64,000 bases of DNA from Chitinophaga cymbidii. Lineage in GTDB: Bacteria > Bacteroidota > Bacteroidia > Chitinophagales > Chitinophagaceae. Positions 1 through 8,926 of this stretch are shown piece after piece. Location: the NCBI RefSeq assembly GCF_007992715.1, contig NZ_BKAU01000002.1, positions 744,001 to 808,000 on the forward strand. The letters are read 5' to 3'. The position numbers and the translations under genes are program-made. Position 1 is the stretch's first letter; the number at the start of each line of letters is the position of its first letter. A model generated the notes under the pieces. That model searched no databases and had not been told where the DNA came from. It saw only the letters and a program-made list of their open reading frames with translations.

Positions 1-222
1 GGTGTGACCATCATCGGGGATTCAGACCTCGCCGGCAAAGCCCCCGCGGACGCCAGCAAGCTTTACGCCCGCAACGTGCTCAACTTCCTGAAGCTCATCA
101 TCAGCAAAGAAGGGCAGCTGCAACTCAATTTTGAGGACGACATCGTGAAAGGCGCCTGCATCGTGCATGGCGGAGCCATTGTGAACGACCGCGTGAAACA
201 GCTGCAGCCCGCCGCCGTATAG
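1..222 (+). CDS. pntAA: NAD(P) transhydrogenase alpha subunit, first part (3' end only)
   Basis: This is the last 73 codons of a gene that begins before the window. The residues resemble the C-terminal end of the soluble NAD(H)-binding domain of proton-translocating transhydrogenase (PntA domain I), with the typical N-x-L-x-F-L pattern around residues 20-30. The family transfers hydride between NADH and NADP+ and couples it to proton movement across the inner membrane. The assignment rests mostly on the two genes that follow, which encode the membrane part of PntA and PntB. A GTG at position 4 is not a real start because the frame is open to the window edge. Confidence 0.8.
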   Translation, partial: GVTIIGDSDLAGKAPADASKLYARNVLNFLKLIISKEGQLQLNFEDDIVKGACIVHGGAIVNDRVKQLQPAAV

Positions 223-251
223 CATTCCATCGAAATAACAACAACCTGCAT

Positions 252-560
252 ATGACCGCAATACTGGAATTTTTACAATTGCACATAGAGATGGTATACA
301 TCGTGATACTGTCTGTATTCCTCGGCATAGAAGTGATCTCCCGCGTACCCTCCGTGCTGCACACCCCGCTGATGAGCGGCGCCAACGCCATCCACGGCGT
401 AGTGATCATCGGCGCCATCATTGTAATGGGCAAAGCGGAAAGCGATAATTACCTCGCGCTGATACTGGGCTTCCTCGCGGTGATACTGGGAACGCTCAAT
501 GTGGTAGGTGGTTTTGTGGTGACGGACCGCATGCTGGAAATGTTTAAAAAGAAGAAATAA
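252..560 (+). CDS. pntAB: NAD(P) transhydrogenase alpha subunit, membrane part
   Basis: A 102-residue protein that is almost entirely hydrophobic. It matches the short membrane subunit (PntA domain II part) found where the alpha chain is split into two genes. Hydrophobic stretches cover about residues 13-30, 45-58 and 65-90, and the S-x-V-L-H-T-P-L-M-S-G-x-N-A motif at about residues 35-50 is characteristic of PntA. It forms part of the proton channel with PntB. It lies 29 bases after the upstream subunit and 6 bases before pntB, so the three form one operon. The split gene arrangement is common outside the enteric bacteria. Confidence 0.93.
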   Translation: MTAILEFLQLHIEMVYIVILSVFLGIEVISRVPSVLHTPLMSGANAIHGVVIIGAIIVMGKAESDNYLALILGFLAVILGTLNVVGGFVVTDRMLEMFKKKK

Positions 561-566
561 ATCGAT

Positions 567-2132
567 ATGGCTGGAATTCTTTTGCAAAACAATGCGGTCA
601 CCGGCCCCGGCCTGTTATCCGTCGCCTACCTGATCGGCTCTGTTACCTTCATCATCGGCCTGAAAATGCTGAGCCACCCCGCCAGCGCCCGAAAAGGCAA
701 CCTGGTAGCGGCGGCGGGCATGTTCATCGCCATCATCGGCACCATCTTCCTGTATGAAGAAGGCGGTACAAAACTCGGCAACTACGGATGGATCTTCAGC
801 GGTCTTGCCATTGGCGCCGTGGTGGGCGTGATCGCCGCGCGCAAGGTGAAGATGACGGCCATGCCGGAAATGGTGAGCCTGTTCAACGGCATGGGCGGCG
901 CCTGCGCCATGCTGATCTCTATCGTGGAATTCAATCATATGGCGCATACGCCGCCGATCGATCTTTCCGGCCTCAAAGGCGAAGGCTGGGCGGCGGACCT
1001 GCTGCGCTCCGCCATCGAAGGTCTTGCCCCGGCGCTGGATATGCAGGTGCACGGCGGCGGAACACTGCTCATTATTTTGTTGGGGCTGATCATCGGCACC
1101 GTATCTTTTGCCGGCAGCATCATTGCCTGGGGCAAGCTGAATGGCCGCATCAAGGATTTCGCGTTCAATGGCCAGCACATCGTTAACCTGCTGGTGCTCG
1201 CGGTGGTGGTGGTTCTTTCCGCTTACATGCTGTTCAATATCAACGAAGGTTATCATGCGGAGGCGTCCGGCAGCTTTCAGCTGGATGGCGCTATCGTCAC
1301 CTGTTTTTATATTGTGCTTGCGCTTTCAGTTCTCTACGGCGTGTTGTTCGTGATGCCCATCGGCGGGGCGGACATGCCCGTGGTGATCTCCCTGCTCAAT
1401 TCCTTTACCGGCGTGGCCGCGGCCTGCGGCGGTTTCCTGTACGACAACCCGGTGATGCTCACCGGTGGTATTCTCGTAGGTTCCGCGGGCACCATCCTCA
1501 CCATCCTGATGTGCAAGGCCATGAACCGCTCCCTCAAGAACGTGCTCATCGGTTCATTCGGCGGCGCCAAAACAGGCGGCGCGGCGAAGGAAGTGCAAGG
1601 CAACTACAAGGAGATCAGTGTGTCCGACGCCGCCACGGTACTGCGTTACGCCAACAAGGTGGTGATCGTTCCGGGCTACGGTCTTGCAGTGGCGCAGGCG
1701 CAGCACGTTTGCCACGAGCTGGAAAAGCTGCTCGAAGAAAAAGGCGTGGAAGTTACGTATGCGATCCACCCGGTAGCGGGACGAATGCCCGGGCACATGA
1801 ACGTGCTGCTGGCGGAAGCGGACGTGCCGTATGAAAAGCTGCAGGAGATGGAGCAGGCCAACAGTGAATTCCCGACAACCGACGCAGTGCTCATTCTCGG
1901 CGCGAACGATGTGGTGAATCCCGCCGCGAAGAATGATCCCGCCAGTCCCATTTACGGCATGCCCATCCTTGAAGTGGAGCTGGCCAAAATGGTGATCGTG
2001 AATAAACGAAGCATGAAGCCCGGATACGCGGGTATTGAAAACGAATTGTTCTTTCAGCCTAAAACATCCATGCTGTTCGGTGATGCAAAAGCAGTGCTGC
2101 AACAGCTGGTAGCGGAAGTGAAGACGGTATAA
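567..2132 (+). CDS. pntB: NAD(P) transhydrogenase beta subunit
   Basis: The 521-residue protein has an N-terminal membrane domain with many hydrophobic helices (about residues 10-300). A soluble NADP(H)-binding domain follows, with the G-Y-G-L-A-V-A-Q-A-Q motif near residue 375, the H-P-V-A-G-R-M-P-G-H-M-N motif near 400 and G-A-N-D-V-V-N-P near 450, all hallmarks of PntB domain III. The enzyme makes NADPH from NADH using the proton gradient. It follows pntAB by 6 bases. Length is slightly above the usual 460-480 residues because of a longer loop near residues 125-170. Confidence 0.95.
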   Translation: MAGILLQNNAVTGPGLLSVAYLIGSVTFIIGLKMLSHPASARKGNLVAAAGMFIAIIGTIFLYEEGGTKLGNYGWIFSGLAIGAVVGVIAARKVKMTAMPEMVSLFNGMGGACAMLISIVEFNHMAHTPPIDLSGLKGEGWAADLLRSAIEGLAPALDMQVHGGGTLLIILLGLIIGTVSFAGSIIAWGKLNGRIKDFAFNGQHIVNLLVLAVVVVLSAYMLFNINEGYHAEASGSFQLDGAIVTCFYIVLALSVLYGVLFVMPIGGADMPVVISLLNSFTGVAAACGGFLYDNPVMLTGGILVGSAGTILTILMCKAMNRSLKNVLIGSFGGAKTGGAAKEVQGNYKEISVSDAATVLRYANKVVIVPGYGLAVAQAQHVCHELEKLLEEKGVEVTYAIHPVAGRMPGHMNVLLAEADVPYEKLQEMEQANSEFPTTDAVLILGANDVVNPAAKNDPASPIYGMPILEVELAKMVIVNKRSMKPGYAGIENELFFQPKTSMLFGDAKAVLQQLVAEVKTV

Positions 2133-2137
2133 AACCG

Positions 2138-2145
2138 TACCTTTG
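2138..2145 (+). promoter_or_regulatory. Candidate -7 promoter element before the RNA methyltransferase gene
   Basis: TACCTTTG matches the Bacteroidota -7 element TANNTTTG exactly. It lies just after the pntB stop and 16 bases before the TTG chosen as start of the next gene. No TTTG is seen at the expected distance upstream, so only the downstream half of the promoter is supported. Confidence 0.35.
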
Positions 2146-2161
2146 CCGCAAAAAATTACTA

Positions 2162-3580
2162 TTGCCAGCACTACCAAAGGCTTTTACCGATACGCTCCGT
2201 GACTTGCCCGGCCTCGATCTGCCGGCTTTCCTGCAAGTGCATGATTCGCCGGAGCGGATCACTTCCATACGGCTGCAACCTGTGAAGGCGGCCACTCCAC
2301 CGGTGCTGTTTCCGCAGCTCACCGTTACGCCGGTGCCCTGGAGCCGTTACGGGTACTATCTTTCATCCCGTCCATCCTTTACATTCGATCCATATTTCCA
2401 TGCCGGCGCTTACTACGTGCAGGAAGCCTCGTCCATGTTCCTGGAAGAGGCGGTACGGCAAACGGTGAACACCGGCCAGCCCTTGAAGGCGCTGGACCTT
2501 TGCGCGGCGCCGGGTGGCAAGAGCACCTTGCTGCAAAGCATCCTGCATCCCGGAAGTTTGTTGGTAGCCAACGAGGTGATCAAGCCGAGAGCCGCTGTGC
2601 TGGCGGATAATATCACAAGGTGGGGAGCGGACAATGTGGTGGTCACCAACAACGATCCCCGCGATTTCGCGCGCCTGCCGGACTTTTTCGACCTGGTAAC
2701 GGTGGATGCGCCCTGCTCCGGTTCCGGTTTGTTCCGGCGCGACCCGGAGGCGGTGCATGAGTGGTCGTACGACAATGTGATCCTCTGTAGCCAGCGCCAG
2801 CAGAGGATTCTGGCGGATGCGCTGCCAGCGCTCAAACCCGGCGGCATATTGATCTACTCCACCTGTTCCTATGCGATGGAAGAGGATGAGCAGATCGCGG
2901 ACTGGCTGACCGGGGAGATGGACATGGAACATATGCCGCTGAACGTTGATCCCGCATGGAACGTGGTGCCGGGCGGAAATGGCTGTGGATACCGGTTTTA
3001 TCCGGACAAGATAAAAGGGGAAGGATTTTTTATCGCCTGTTTTCGCAAAGCGGGAGCGGACATTTCTCCGAAAGATTTTCTGAAAAACTCTCCGAAGAAG
3101 AACAAAGCGCAATTGCCGCTGCTGCCGGAGAAAGATGCGGCCCGCATCCGCCCCTGGCTGAAAGAAGATATAGCGTCGCTGAAAGAAGGCATAGCGCCCG
3201 TCTTCATCCTGCACAACGGCGAAGCCATCATACTGCCATCGCAGCTGGCGGCCGACCTGCCCTTGCTGCAAAAGCACCTGTATATCCGCAAAGCCGGTGT
3301 GAAAGCCGGGCAGCTGACGCCGAAAGAGCTGGTGCCGGACCATCAGCTGGCGCTTAGCACGATCATCGCTCCCGGCCTGCCCGCCGTTGAACTCACGCAG
3401 GAAGAGGCCCTGCGCTATCTCCGCAAGGAAGACCTGCAGCTGGACGCACCTTCAAAAGGGTGGACGCTCATGCGTTTCGGCGGCATGAACCTGGGCTGGG
3501 CCAAGGTGCTGCCCAACCGCGTCAACAATTATTACCCGAAGGAAATGCGTATCCTGAAAGCCGGAACGCCGGATTATTAA
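2162..3580 (+). CDS. RsmF/RsmB-like rRNA cytosine-C5 methyltransferase (NOL1/NOP2/Sun family)
   Basis: The 472-residue protein methylates C5 of cytosine in RNA using S-adenosylmethionine. The SAM-binding motif C-A-A-P-G-G-K-S-T is at about residues 114-122. The two cysteines of the family occur in D-A-P-C-S-G-S-G (about 182-189) and S-T-C-S-Y (about 232-236); in this family one is the catalytic nucleophile and the other helps release the product. The 170 residues after the catalytic domain resemble the RsmF-type C-terminal extension. The start is a TTG: no ATG or GTG fits in frame between the pntB stop and the conserved N-terminus. Which rRNA base is modified cannot be told from sequence. Confidence 0.88.
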   Translation: MPALPKAFTDTLRDLPGLDLPAFLQVHDSPERITSIRLQPVKAATPPVLFPQLTVTPVPWSRYGYYLSSRPSFTFDPYFHAGAYYVQEASSMFLEEAVRQTVNTGQPLKALDLCAAPGGKSTLLQSILHPGSLLVANEVIKPRAAVLADNITRWGADNVVVTNNDPRDFARLPDFFDLVTVDAPCSGSGLFRRDPEAVHEWSYDNVILCSQRQQRILADALPALKPGGILIYSTCSYAMEEDEQIADWLTGEMDMEHMPLNVDPAWNVVPGGNGCGYRFYPDKIKGEGFFIACFRKAGADISPKDFLKNSPKKNKAQLPLLPEKDAARIRPWLKEDIASLKEGIAPVFILHNGEAIILPSQLAADLPLLQKHLYIRKAGVKAGQLTPKELVPDHQLALSTIIAPGLPAVELTQEEALRYLRKEDLQLDAPSKGWTLMRFGGMNLGWAKVLPNRVNNYYPKEMRILKAGTPDY

Positions 3581-3704
3581 CATGTGCAGAAATAGAACCG
3601 GTAACGGTTGCAGGGCTGGCAACAAAATTGTTTTTTTGTCGTTTCGTAATAAATGAAAATTCGTTTTTAACACATATATTCGTTTCTTTAAAGTATTAGA
3701 AATT

Positions 3705-4796
3705 ATGTTAAAGTCAGTTTTATTGGGTGTTTTGATGGCCTGTACAATGAGGGTAGCCGCTCAGGATGCGCTGCTTGCACAGGGCGCCGCGCCTGATCTG
3801 TATTTGGTGCATACGGTAAAGAAAGGGGAGACCTGGTACAGCCTTGGCCGCGCATATGGGTTAAGTCCGAAGGATATTGCGGCCAGGAATAACATGCAAA
3901 TGGAAAACGGGCTGAGCCTCGGCAAGCAGATCACGATCCCGCTGAATAAAGGCAATTTTGTACAATCGAAGGATGCGGCTGCCAGCAGTGGTGTGCGCCC
4001 GGTATATCATCATGTGGGTGATAAGGAAACATTATACCGCATTTCATTGCGTTACGGAAAAGTGCCGCTGGACAATGTGCGGGAATGGAATAAATTCACC
4101 GGCGACGGTGTGCAGAAAGATGCGATGCTGATCGTTGGATATGTGAAAGGCACGAGTAATTCTATTGTGCAGACACCGCCCGCGCCCACCAGCACGCCGC
4201 CTGCTGAACCCGTGACCACGGCCAGCACGCCGCCGCCCGCACCGGTAACAACGCCGGCTGCTGCCACACCCACGCCTGCCGCTACAACTCCCGCGGTTGC
4301 CGCCACACCCGCGCCCGCACCGGAAAATACCGCGCCGGTAGCCACCACGCCCGCTCCCGTACAGGAACCCGTAGCCACCACGCCCGCTGTGGTGAAGCAG
4401 GAAACACCTGCAACAGTGGTGGAATCTGAAAAACAAAGCAGCAGCCTGGGCCGCACGCCCGTGATCCCTGACGGCGGATTTGAGCAGACCTATCTGCAAC
4501 AAACCAACAACGGCCGGGACATCACTACTGAAAAAGGCCCCGGCACCTGGTTCCGCAGCAATGCCATCGTTGGCTCCGGCAAATACTACGCACTGCACAA
4601 CAGCGCCCCCCGCGGCACGATCGTGAAGGTAACGAACCCGCTGACCGGCAAATCCATCTATGCGAAAGTGCTGGACGCCATCCCGCAGTTAAAGGCCAAT
4701 GCCAATCTCATCATCAAACTGAGCGACGCCGCGCAGGAAGCGCTGGGCATCAATGAAGCGAGGTTTTATTGTGAGTTGCGCTACGACGAGAAATAA
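3705..4796 (+). CDS. Exported LysM protein with RlpA-like (double-psi beta-barrel) C-terminus
   Basis: The 363-residue protein starts with a signal peptide (about residues 1-20, ending M-R-V-A-A-Q). A LysM domain follows at about 34-80 (H-T-V-K-K-G-E-T-W-Y-S-L, then the typical I-A-x-R-N-N-M) and a second LysM-like unit at about 103-148 (H-x-V-G-D-K-E-T-L-Y-R-I-S). A low-complexity Pro/Thr/Ala linker covers about 155-245. The C-terminal 110 residues look like an RlpA-type double-psi beta-barrel (G-x-G-T-W-F, Y-A-L-H-N-S-A-P-R-G-T, K-V-T-N-P-L-T-G-K-S-I). The layout suggests a periplasmic or surface peptidoglycan-binding protein. Whether the barrel retains lytic activity cannot be told. A terminator follows. 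Confidence 0.85.
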   Translation: MLKSVLLGVLMACTMRVAAQDALLAQGAAPDLYLVHTVKKGETWYSLGRAYGLSPKDIAARNNMQMENGLSLGKQITIPLNKGNFVQSKDAAASSGVRPVYHHVGDKETLYRISLRYGKVPLDNVREWNKFTGDGVQKDAMLIVGYVKGTSNSIVQTPPAPTSTPPAEPVTTASTPPPAPVTTPAAATPTPAATTPAVAATPAPAPENTAPVATTPAPVQEPVATTPAVVKQETPATVVESEKQSSSLGRTPVIPDGGFEQTYLQQTNNGRDITTEKGPGTWFRSNAIVGSGKYYALHNSAPRGTIVKVTNPLTGKSIYAKVLDAIPQLKANANLIIKLSDAAQEALGINEARFYCELRYDEK

Positions 4797-4820
4797 GATG
4801 TTTTTCAGGATATGAAAGAA

Positions 4821-4857
4821 GCCGCCTTCATAAGTCAATTATGGGGCGGTTTTTTAT
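4821..4857 (+). terminator. Rho-independent terminator after the LysM/RlpA-like gene
   Basis: GCCGCC (4821-4826) can pair with GGCGGT (4845-4850), followed directly by a run of T. It sits 24 bases past the stop codon and before the convergent fmt gene. Confidence 0.6.
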
Positions 4858-4914
4858 TTATGGAAGCTTATACATCCTGTGCCACGCCAGTGAAAACCGA
4901 TGAAAACCGAACGG

Positions 4915-5829
4915 TCAAAACCGGTATCCTCTTAAAAATTCTTCCACCCCCATTTTCTTTTTCCCTTCCAGCTGCAGCTCCGTTACGCTGATATATCCGT
5001 CCTGCGCGGCGAATTTCAGGTAGGTCTTTTGATCGGTATCTACGCTGCCGATCTCCCGCGCATGGGAGGCCGGTTCTTTTTTCGCTTTGAATATGCGCAG
5101 CGTTTTGTCATTCAGATAGGTGAAAGCCGCGGGAACAGGGCTGAGGCCGCGGATGAGGTTATAGATGTTTTCAACCGGCGCGTTCCAGTTGATCAGGCAA
5201 TCTTCCTTGAATATTTTGGGGGCATGTTTCAGTTCGGTGACAGGGATGTTGGCTTGCGGCACTTCCGGCGCGCGCCCTTCCGCAATGGCTTTTACGGTTT
5301 GCCGCAGGAGCCCGGCCCCGAGGACTTTCAACGCTTCATATAATTCTCCGGCCGTTTCATCTTCCTTTATCTGCCATTCAGCCGCATACATGATATTCCC
5401 TGTATCGATCTCATGCTGCAGCTTGAAGGTAGTGACGCCGGTTTTCTTTTCTCCGTTGATGATCGCCCAGTTGATCGGCGCCGCGCCGCGGTATTGCGGG
5501 AGCAGCGAAGCATGCACGTTGATGGTGCCAAGCGGCGGCATGTTCCACACCGTTTCCGGCAGCATGCGGAAAGCCACAACCACCTGCAAGTCCGCCTGGT
5601 AGGAGCGGAGCGTTTCCTGGAACGCCGTGTCTTTCAGCTTCAGGGGTTGCAGCACCGGAATGTTGTTTGCCACGGCATATTGCTTCACCGCGCTTTCTTG
5701 TAATTTCTGCCCCCTTCCCGCGGGTTTGTCCGGCGCCGTTACCACGGCCACCACATCATATCCTTCCTGTATCAGCACACCAAGCGAAGGAACGGCGAAA
5801 TCAGGTGTGCCCATGAAAATGATCCTCAT
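4915..5829 (-). CDS. fmt: Methionyl-tRNA formyltransferase
   Basis: The 304-residue enzyme formylates Met on initiator tRNA using 10-formyltetrahydrofolate. The N-terminus M-R-I-I-F-M-G-T-P-D-F-A-V-P is diagnostic. The catalytic segment N-V-H-A-S-L-L-P-Q-Y-R-G (about residues 106-117) carries the essential Asn and His, and the Asp lies in E-I-D-T-G-N-I about 35 residues later. The C-terminal third is the tRNA-binding barrel. The open frame extends 35 codons further upstream into the namZ-like gene, but the conserved N-terminus fixes the start at 5829. It is 22 bases downstream of that gene and may share its transcript. Confidence 0.95.
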   Translation of the reverse strand: MRIIFMGTPDFAVPSLGVLIQEGYDVVAVVTAPDKPAGRGQKLQESAVKQYAVANNIPVLQPLKLKDTAFQETLRSYQADLQVVVAFRMLPETVWNMPPLGTINVHASLLPQYRGAAPINWAIINGEKKTGVTTFKLQHEIDTGNIMYAAEWQIKEDETAGELYEALKVLGAGLLRQTVKAIAEGRAPEVPQANIPVTELKHAPKIFKEDCLINWNAPVENIYNLIRGLSPVPAAFTYLNDKTLRIFKAKKEPASHAREIGSVDTDQKTYLKFAAQDGYISVTELQLEGKKKMGVEEFLRGYRF

Positions 5830-5851
5830 AACAAGATGCGAAAGTAGCTTT

Positions 5852-7003
5852 TTAGAAATCCTCGTACAAAAGGTATTTCCTGCGGACCTGCTGAAATGCC
5901 GCCAGTCCCGGTTCCCAGGTGCGGCGGATCTCATCCGGTGATTTGCCCGCTTTGATCTGCTGCATCAGCTCTTTGTTCCCGGCGAGTTTGTTAAAGAAAG
6001 CGTTAAAGAATTTTTCTTTGTCGGGATACAATTGATAAGCATTGATGATCCAGTCCAGCCGGATCTTGTTATCCGCATGCGCTTCATGCGACAGATCATA
6101 CCCGTAGCAGGTCTGGTCCATCAGCACAGGCGATTTGGCGCCCGGCATGCTGCGGGGCGTGAAGGAAAACAGGTTTTTCGGCAGCTTCGGATGGCCGTAT
6201 ACCTGGAAAGGCTTTTCCGTTCCGCGTCCCAGGCTGAAAACCGTGCCTTCAAAAAGACAGGTGGAAGGATAAAGGTAGATGGATGCCATATTCGGCAGGT
6301 TGGGCGAGGGCTTTACCGGCAGCTGGTACAGCGTGCGGTGGGTGTAGTTGGCGCAGGGGATCACGGTTAATTCGCATTGCGCTTTGTAGCGCAGCCAGCC
6401 TTCGCCGTTCAGCATTTTGGCGTATTCGCCTACCGTCATGCCATGCACGGTGGGAATGGGCTGCATGCCCACGAAAGAGCGGAAGGCCGTGTCCAGCACC
6501 GGGCCGTCGATATAATGACCGTTGGGATTGGGGCGGTCCAGCACCAGCAGAGGTTTATGATGTTCCGCCGCTGCTTCCATCAGCTCTTCAAGGGAAGAAA
6601 TATAAGTGTAGAAGCGGGTCCCCACATCCTGCAGGTCAAATACAAGTATGTCAACGTCCGCGAGGTCTGTGGCATCCGGTTTGCGGTGCTTGCCGTAGAG
6701 CGATACGATGGGCAGCCCGGTTTTCCGGTCTTTGGTGTTGCCGATTTTTTCGCCGGCATCGGCTTCTCCGCGGAAACCGTGCTCGGGACTGAAGATCTTC
6801 ACGATCCTGACATTCCGTTGCAGCAATGAATCTACGAGATGGCTGTTGCCGATGATGGAAGTCTGGTTGACGAGCATGCCCACACGTTTCCCTTGCAGCA
6901 ATGGAAGATAGGCGTCCGTACGTTCGGCGCCGGTGAGAACGGGTACTTGCGCGATGGCGGAAAAGCAGTTGCAAACCAACAGGATAAAGAGCAGACGTTT
7001 CAT
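5852..7003 (-). CDS. NamZ-like exo-beta-N-acetylmuramidase (DUF1343)
   Basis: The 383-residue exported protein has a signal peptide at about residues 1-18 (M-K-R-L-L-F-I-L-L-V ... A-I-A-Q). DUF1343 motifs follow: G-K-R-V-G-M-L-V-N-Q-T-S, then F-S-P-E-H-G-F-R-G near residue 75, and the D-x-Q-D-V-G-x-R-F-Y-T-Y segment near 130. A characterised member, NamZ of Bacillus subtilis, releases MurNAc from peptidoglycan fragments, so a role in cell wall recycling is inferred. The start at 7003 puts the hydrophobic leader first; the frame could extend 24 codons further. The minus-strand promoter at 7026-7055 fits this start. Confidence 0.88.
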   Translation of the reverse strand: MKRLLFILLVCNCFSAIAQVPVLTGAERTDAYLPLLQGKRVGMLVNQTSIIGNSHLVDSLLQRNVRIVKIFSPEHGFRGEADAGEKIGNTKDRKTGLPIVSLYGKHRKPDATDLADVDILVFDLQDVGTRFYTYISSLEELMEAAAEHHKPLLVLDRPNPNGHYIDGPVLDTAFRSFVGMQPIPTVHGMTVGEYAKMLNGEGWLRYKAQCELTVIPCANYTHRTLYQLPVKPSPNLPNMASIYLYPSTCLFEGTVFSLGRGTEKPFQVYGHPKLPKNLFSFTPRSMPGAKSPVLMDQTCYGYDLSHEAHADNKIRLDWIINAYQLYPDKEKFFNAFFNKLAGNKELMQQIKAGKSPDEIRRTWEPGLAAFQQVRRKYLLYEDF

Positions 7004-7025
7004 TTTGATCAGTTGATGACAGGAA

Positions 7026-7055
7026 CAAAATAACGTAACATGCCCGTAAATCAAA
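7026..7055 (-). promoter_or_regulatory. Candidate promoter of the namZ-like gene
   Basis: Read on the minus strand, TTTG (7052-7055) is followed after 19 bases by TATTTTG (7026-7032), one base short of the TANNTTTG element. The spacing equals that of the two tRNA promoters in this window. Transcription would begin about 15-20 bases before the ATG at 7003. Confidence 0.45.
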
Positions 7056-7105
7056 AACAAAATCTGTACCTTCACGGGACAATTGTCTCATTTTAAATTT
7101 ATTTT

Positions 7106-7534
7106 ATGCAACAAGTCAAGACGGGAGATACAGTGCGGGTGCACTATCATGGCCGTTTAACCAACGGAACTACCTTCGACTCTTCAGAAGGCAGAGATCC
7201 CCTGCAGTTCAAGGTAGGCGCCGGCATGGTCATCAAAGGCTTTGATAACGGTGTACTGGATATGACCATCGGGGAGAAACGTACCCTGAACATCCCGGTA
7301 GAGGAAGCATATGGCCCCAAAAGCGAGGAACTGATCATGGATTTCCCGAAAGCGAACATCCCGGCAGACCTCAATCCTGAAGTAGGCATGGAGCTGCAGA
7401 TGAGCAATCCGCAGGGCCAGGTGTTCCCGGTGAAAGTAGCTGCTGTTGGCGGCGAATTCATCAAGCTGGATGCGAACCATCCGCTGGCGGGAGAGCCGCT
7501 GATCTTCGATGTCGAACTCGTAGAGATCGTTTAA
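7106..7534 (+). CDS. SlyD-type FKBP peptidyl-prolyl cis-trans isomerase
   Basis: The 142-residue cytoplasmic protein has an FKBP domain interrupted by an insert-in-flap chaperone domain, the SlyD/FkpB architecture. Visible signatures are D-T-V-R-V-H-Y-H-G at residues 8-16, F-D-S-S-E-G-R-D-P-L near 25-34, G-F-D-N-G-V-L-D-M near 45-53, and the closing N-H-P-L-A-G-E-P-L near 122-130. It speeds proline isomerisation and acts as a folding helper. Unlike E. coli SlyD it has no histidine/cysteine-rich metal-binding tail. No signal peptide is present. A terminator follows, so it is probably transcribed alone. Confidence 0.92.
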   Translation: MQQVKTGDTVRVHYHGRLTNGTTFDSSEGRDPLQFKVGAGMVIKGFDNGVLDMTIGEKRTLNIPVEEAYGPKSEELIMDFPKANIPADLNPEVGMELQMSNPQGQVFPVKVAAVGGEFIKLDANHPLAGEPLIFDVELVEIV

Positions 7535-7554
7535 TCAATCATCAAAGAAATACA

Positions 7555-7592
7555 AAAAAGTAAAAGACGGGAATACCTGTTTTTTACTTTTT
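7555..7592 (+). terminator. Rho-independent terminator after the FKBP gene
   Basis: An A-rich arm (7555-7570) pairs with a T-rich arm (7576-7592) around the five-base loop GAATA, with one bulged base and one G-T pair. The 3' arm is itself a T-run. Confidence 0.55.
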
Positions 7593-7599
7593 ATGTTTT

Positions 7600-8850
7600 A
7601 TGCCCATGGATAAATATGCATATACTGTCACCGAACGCTTCCTGCGTTACGTGCAGATAGATACACAATCAGATCCGCTCAGCCGTACCTTTCCTTCCAC
7701 TGCAAAGCAGAAGAACCTGTCTGCCCTGCTCGTCAGGGAGCTGCAGGAGATCGGCATTACAGACGCCATGACTGACGAATATGGCTATGTGTACGCCACC
7801 ATTCCGGCCACTACTTCCAAAGACGTGCCCGTGATCTGCCTTTGCGCGCATATGGATACGGCCCCCGATTGCAGCGGCGCTAATGTCAAGCCCATCATAC
7901 ATAAATCATACGACGGCAGCGATATTGTATTGCCGGATGATACCACGCAGGTCATCCGCGCAAAAGACCATCCTTATCTCGCCGGAAAGACGGGCGACGA
8001 TATTATCACCGCCAGCGGCAAAACCCTGCTGGGCGCGGATAACAAGGCCGGCGTAGCCGAGATCATGGATGCGGCGCAATATCTTTTGCAGCATCCGGAG
8101 ATCAGACACGGCAAAATACGCATCCTGTTCACGCCGGATGAAGAAGTAGGCCGCGGCGTGGAGCATGTGAACATGGAGCAGCTGGGCGCGCAGTTCGGTT
8201 ATACGCTGGACGGCGGCGAGCTGGGTTCCCTGGAAGACGAAACCTTTTCGGCGGACGGCGTGAAGATCTCCATCACGGGCATCAGCGTGCATCCCGGTAC
8301 GGCGAAAGACAAAATGGTCAGCGCCATTAAAGTGGCCGCCGCCATTGTGGACGAACTGCCCAAAGGCATCCTGTCCCCCGAAACCACAGAAGACCGCCAG
8401 GGCTTTATACATCCCGTGCGCATAGAAGGCATGGTGGAAAAAGCGGAGATCGATTTTATCATCCGCGACTTCACCACCGCGGAGCTGGAAGGCCACGAAT
8501 TCTATTTGCGCAAGCTCATGGAAACCGTGCTGGAACGCTATCCTGGCGCGGGCGCCACGTTTGAGGTAAAGGAGCAGTACCGTAACATGAAAGAGGTGCT
8601 GGACAAATATCCGCAGGTAGTGACGAATGCGGAGGAAGCGATCCGGCGCGCCGGCATCGATCCCTTGCGCATGAGCATCCGCGGCGGAACGGACGGCGCG
8701 CGGCTGTCGTTCATGGGATTGCCCTGCCCCAACATCTTCACCGGGGAAATGGCGCTGCACAGCAAACATGAATATGTGAGCGTGCAGGACATGCAGAAAG
8801 CCGTGGATACGATCGTCCATCTCGTTCAGGTATGGGAGGAACGAAGCTGA
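7600..8850 (+). CDS. pepT: Peptidase T (tripeptide aminopeptidase)
   Basis: The 416-residue M20-family zinc aminopeptidase removes the N-terminal residue from tripeptides in the cytoplasm. Metal-site motifs are visible: A-H-M-D-T-A-P-D near residues 84-91, G-A-D-N-K-A-G near 143-149, T-P-D-E-E-V-G-R-G near 176-184 with the catalytic Glu pair, and the late L-H-S-K-H-E-Y near 386-392. The fold is a catalytic domain split by a dimerisation domain. Two ATGs two codons apart begin the frame and either could serve. Length and motif order match E. coli PepT (about 408 residues). Confidence 0.95.
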   Translation: MPMDKYAYTVTERFLRYVQIDTQSDPLSRTFPSTAKQKNLSALLVRELQEIGITDAMTDEYGYVYATIPATTSKDVPVICLCAHMDTAPDCSGANVKPIIHKSYDGSDIVLPDDTTQVIRAKDHPYLAGKTGDDIITASGKTLLGADNKAGVAEIMDAAQYLLQHPEIRHGKIRILFTPDEEVGRGVEHVNMEQLGAQFGYTLDGGELGSLEDETFSADGVKISITGISVHPGTAKDKMVSAIKVAAAIVDELPKGILSPETTEDRQGFIHPVRIEGMVEKAEIDFIIRDFTTAELEGHEFYLRKLMETVLERYPGAGATFEVKEQYRNMKEVLDKYPQVVTNAEEAIRRAGIDPLRMSIRGGTDGARLSFMGLPCPNIFTGEMALHSKHEYVSVQDMQKAVDTIVHLVQVWEERS

Positions 8851-8856
8851 TAATAA

Positions 8857-8890
8857 TTTTGCGGGATGTCCGTTTTTATTATTACTTTAA
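8857..8890 (+). promoter_or_regulatory. Candidate promoter of exbB
   Basis: TTTTG at 8857-8861 is followed after 21 bases by TACTTTAA (8883-8890), two changes from TANNTTTG. The ATG of exbB lies 36 bases downstream. Confidence 0.4.
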
Positions 8891-8926
8891 CCCCTTGTAT
8901 AATTCGATTTTTTTAAAATTAAATAC

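Noticed and set aside
3607..3640. GTTGC/GGCAAC-type short hairpin after the rRNA methyltransferase gene as a terminator
   Set aside because: Only a five-base stem and the T-run lies several bases away; too weak to call.
4190..4420. Repetitive codons of the LysM/RlpA-like linker considered as a CRISPR or tandem DNA repeat
   Set aside because: Units are irregular and simply encode a Pro/Thr/Ala-rich linker; no conserved repeat-spacer pattern.
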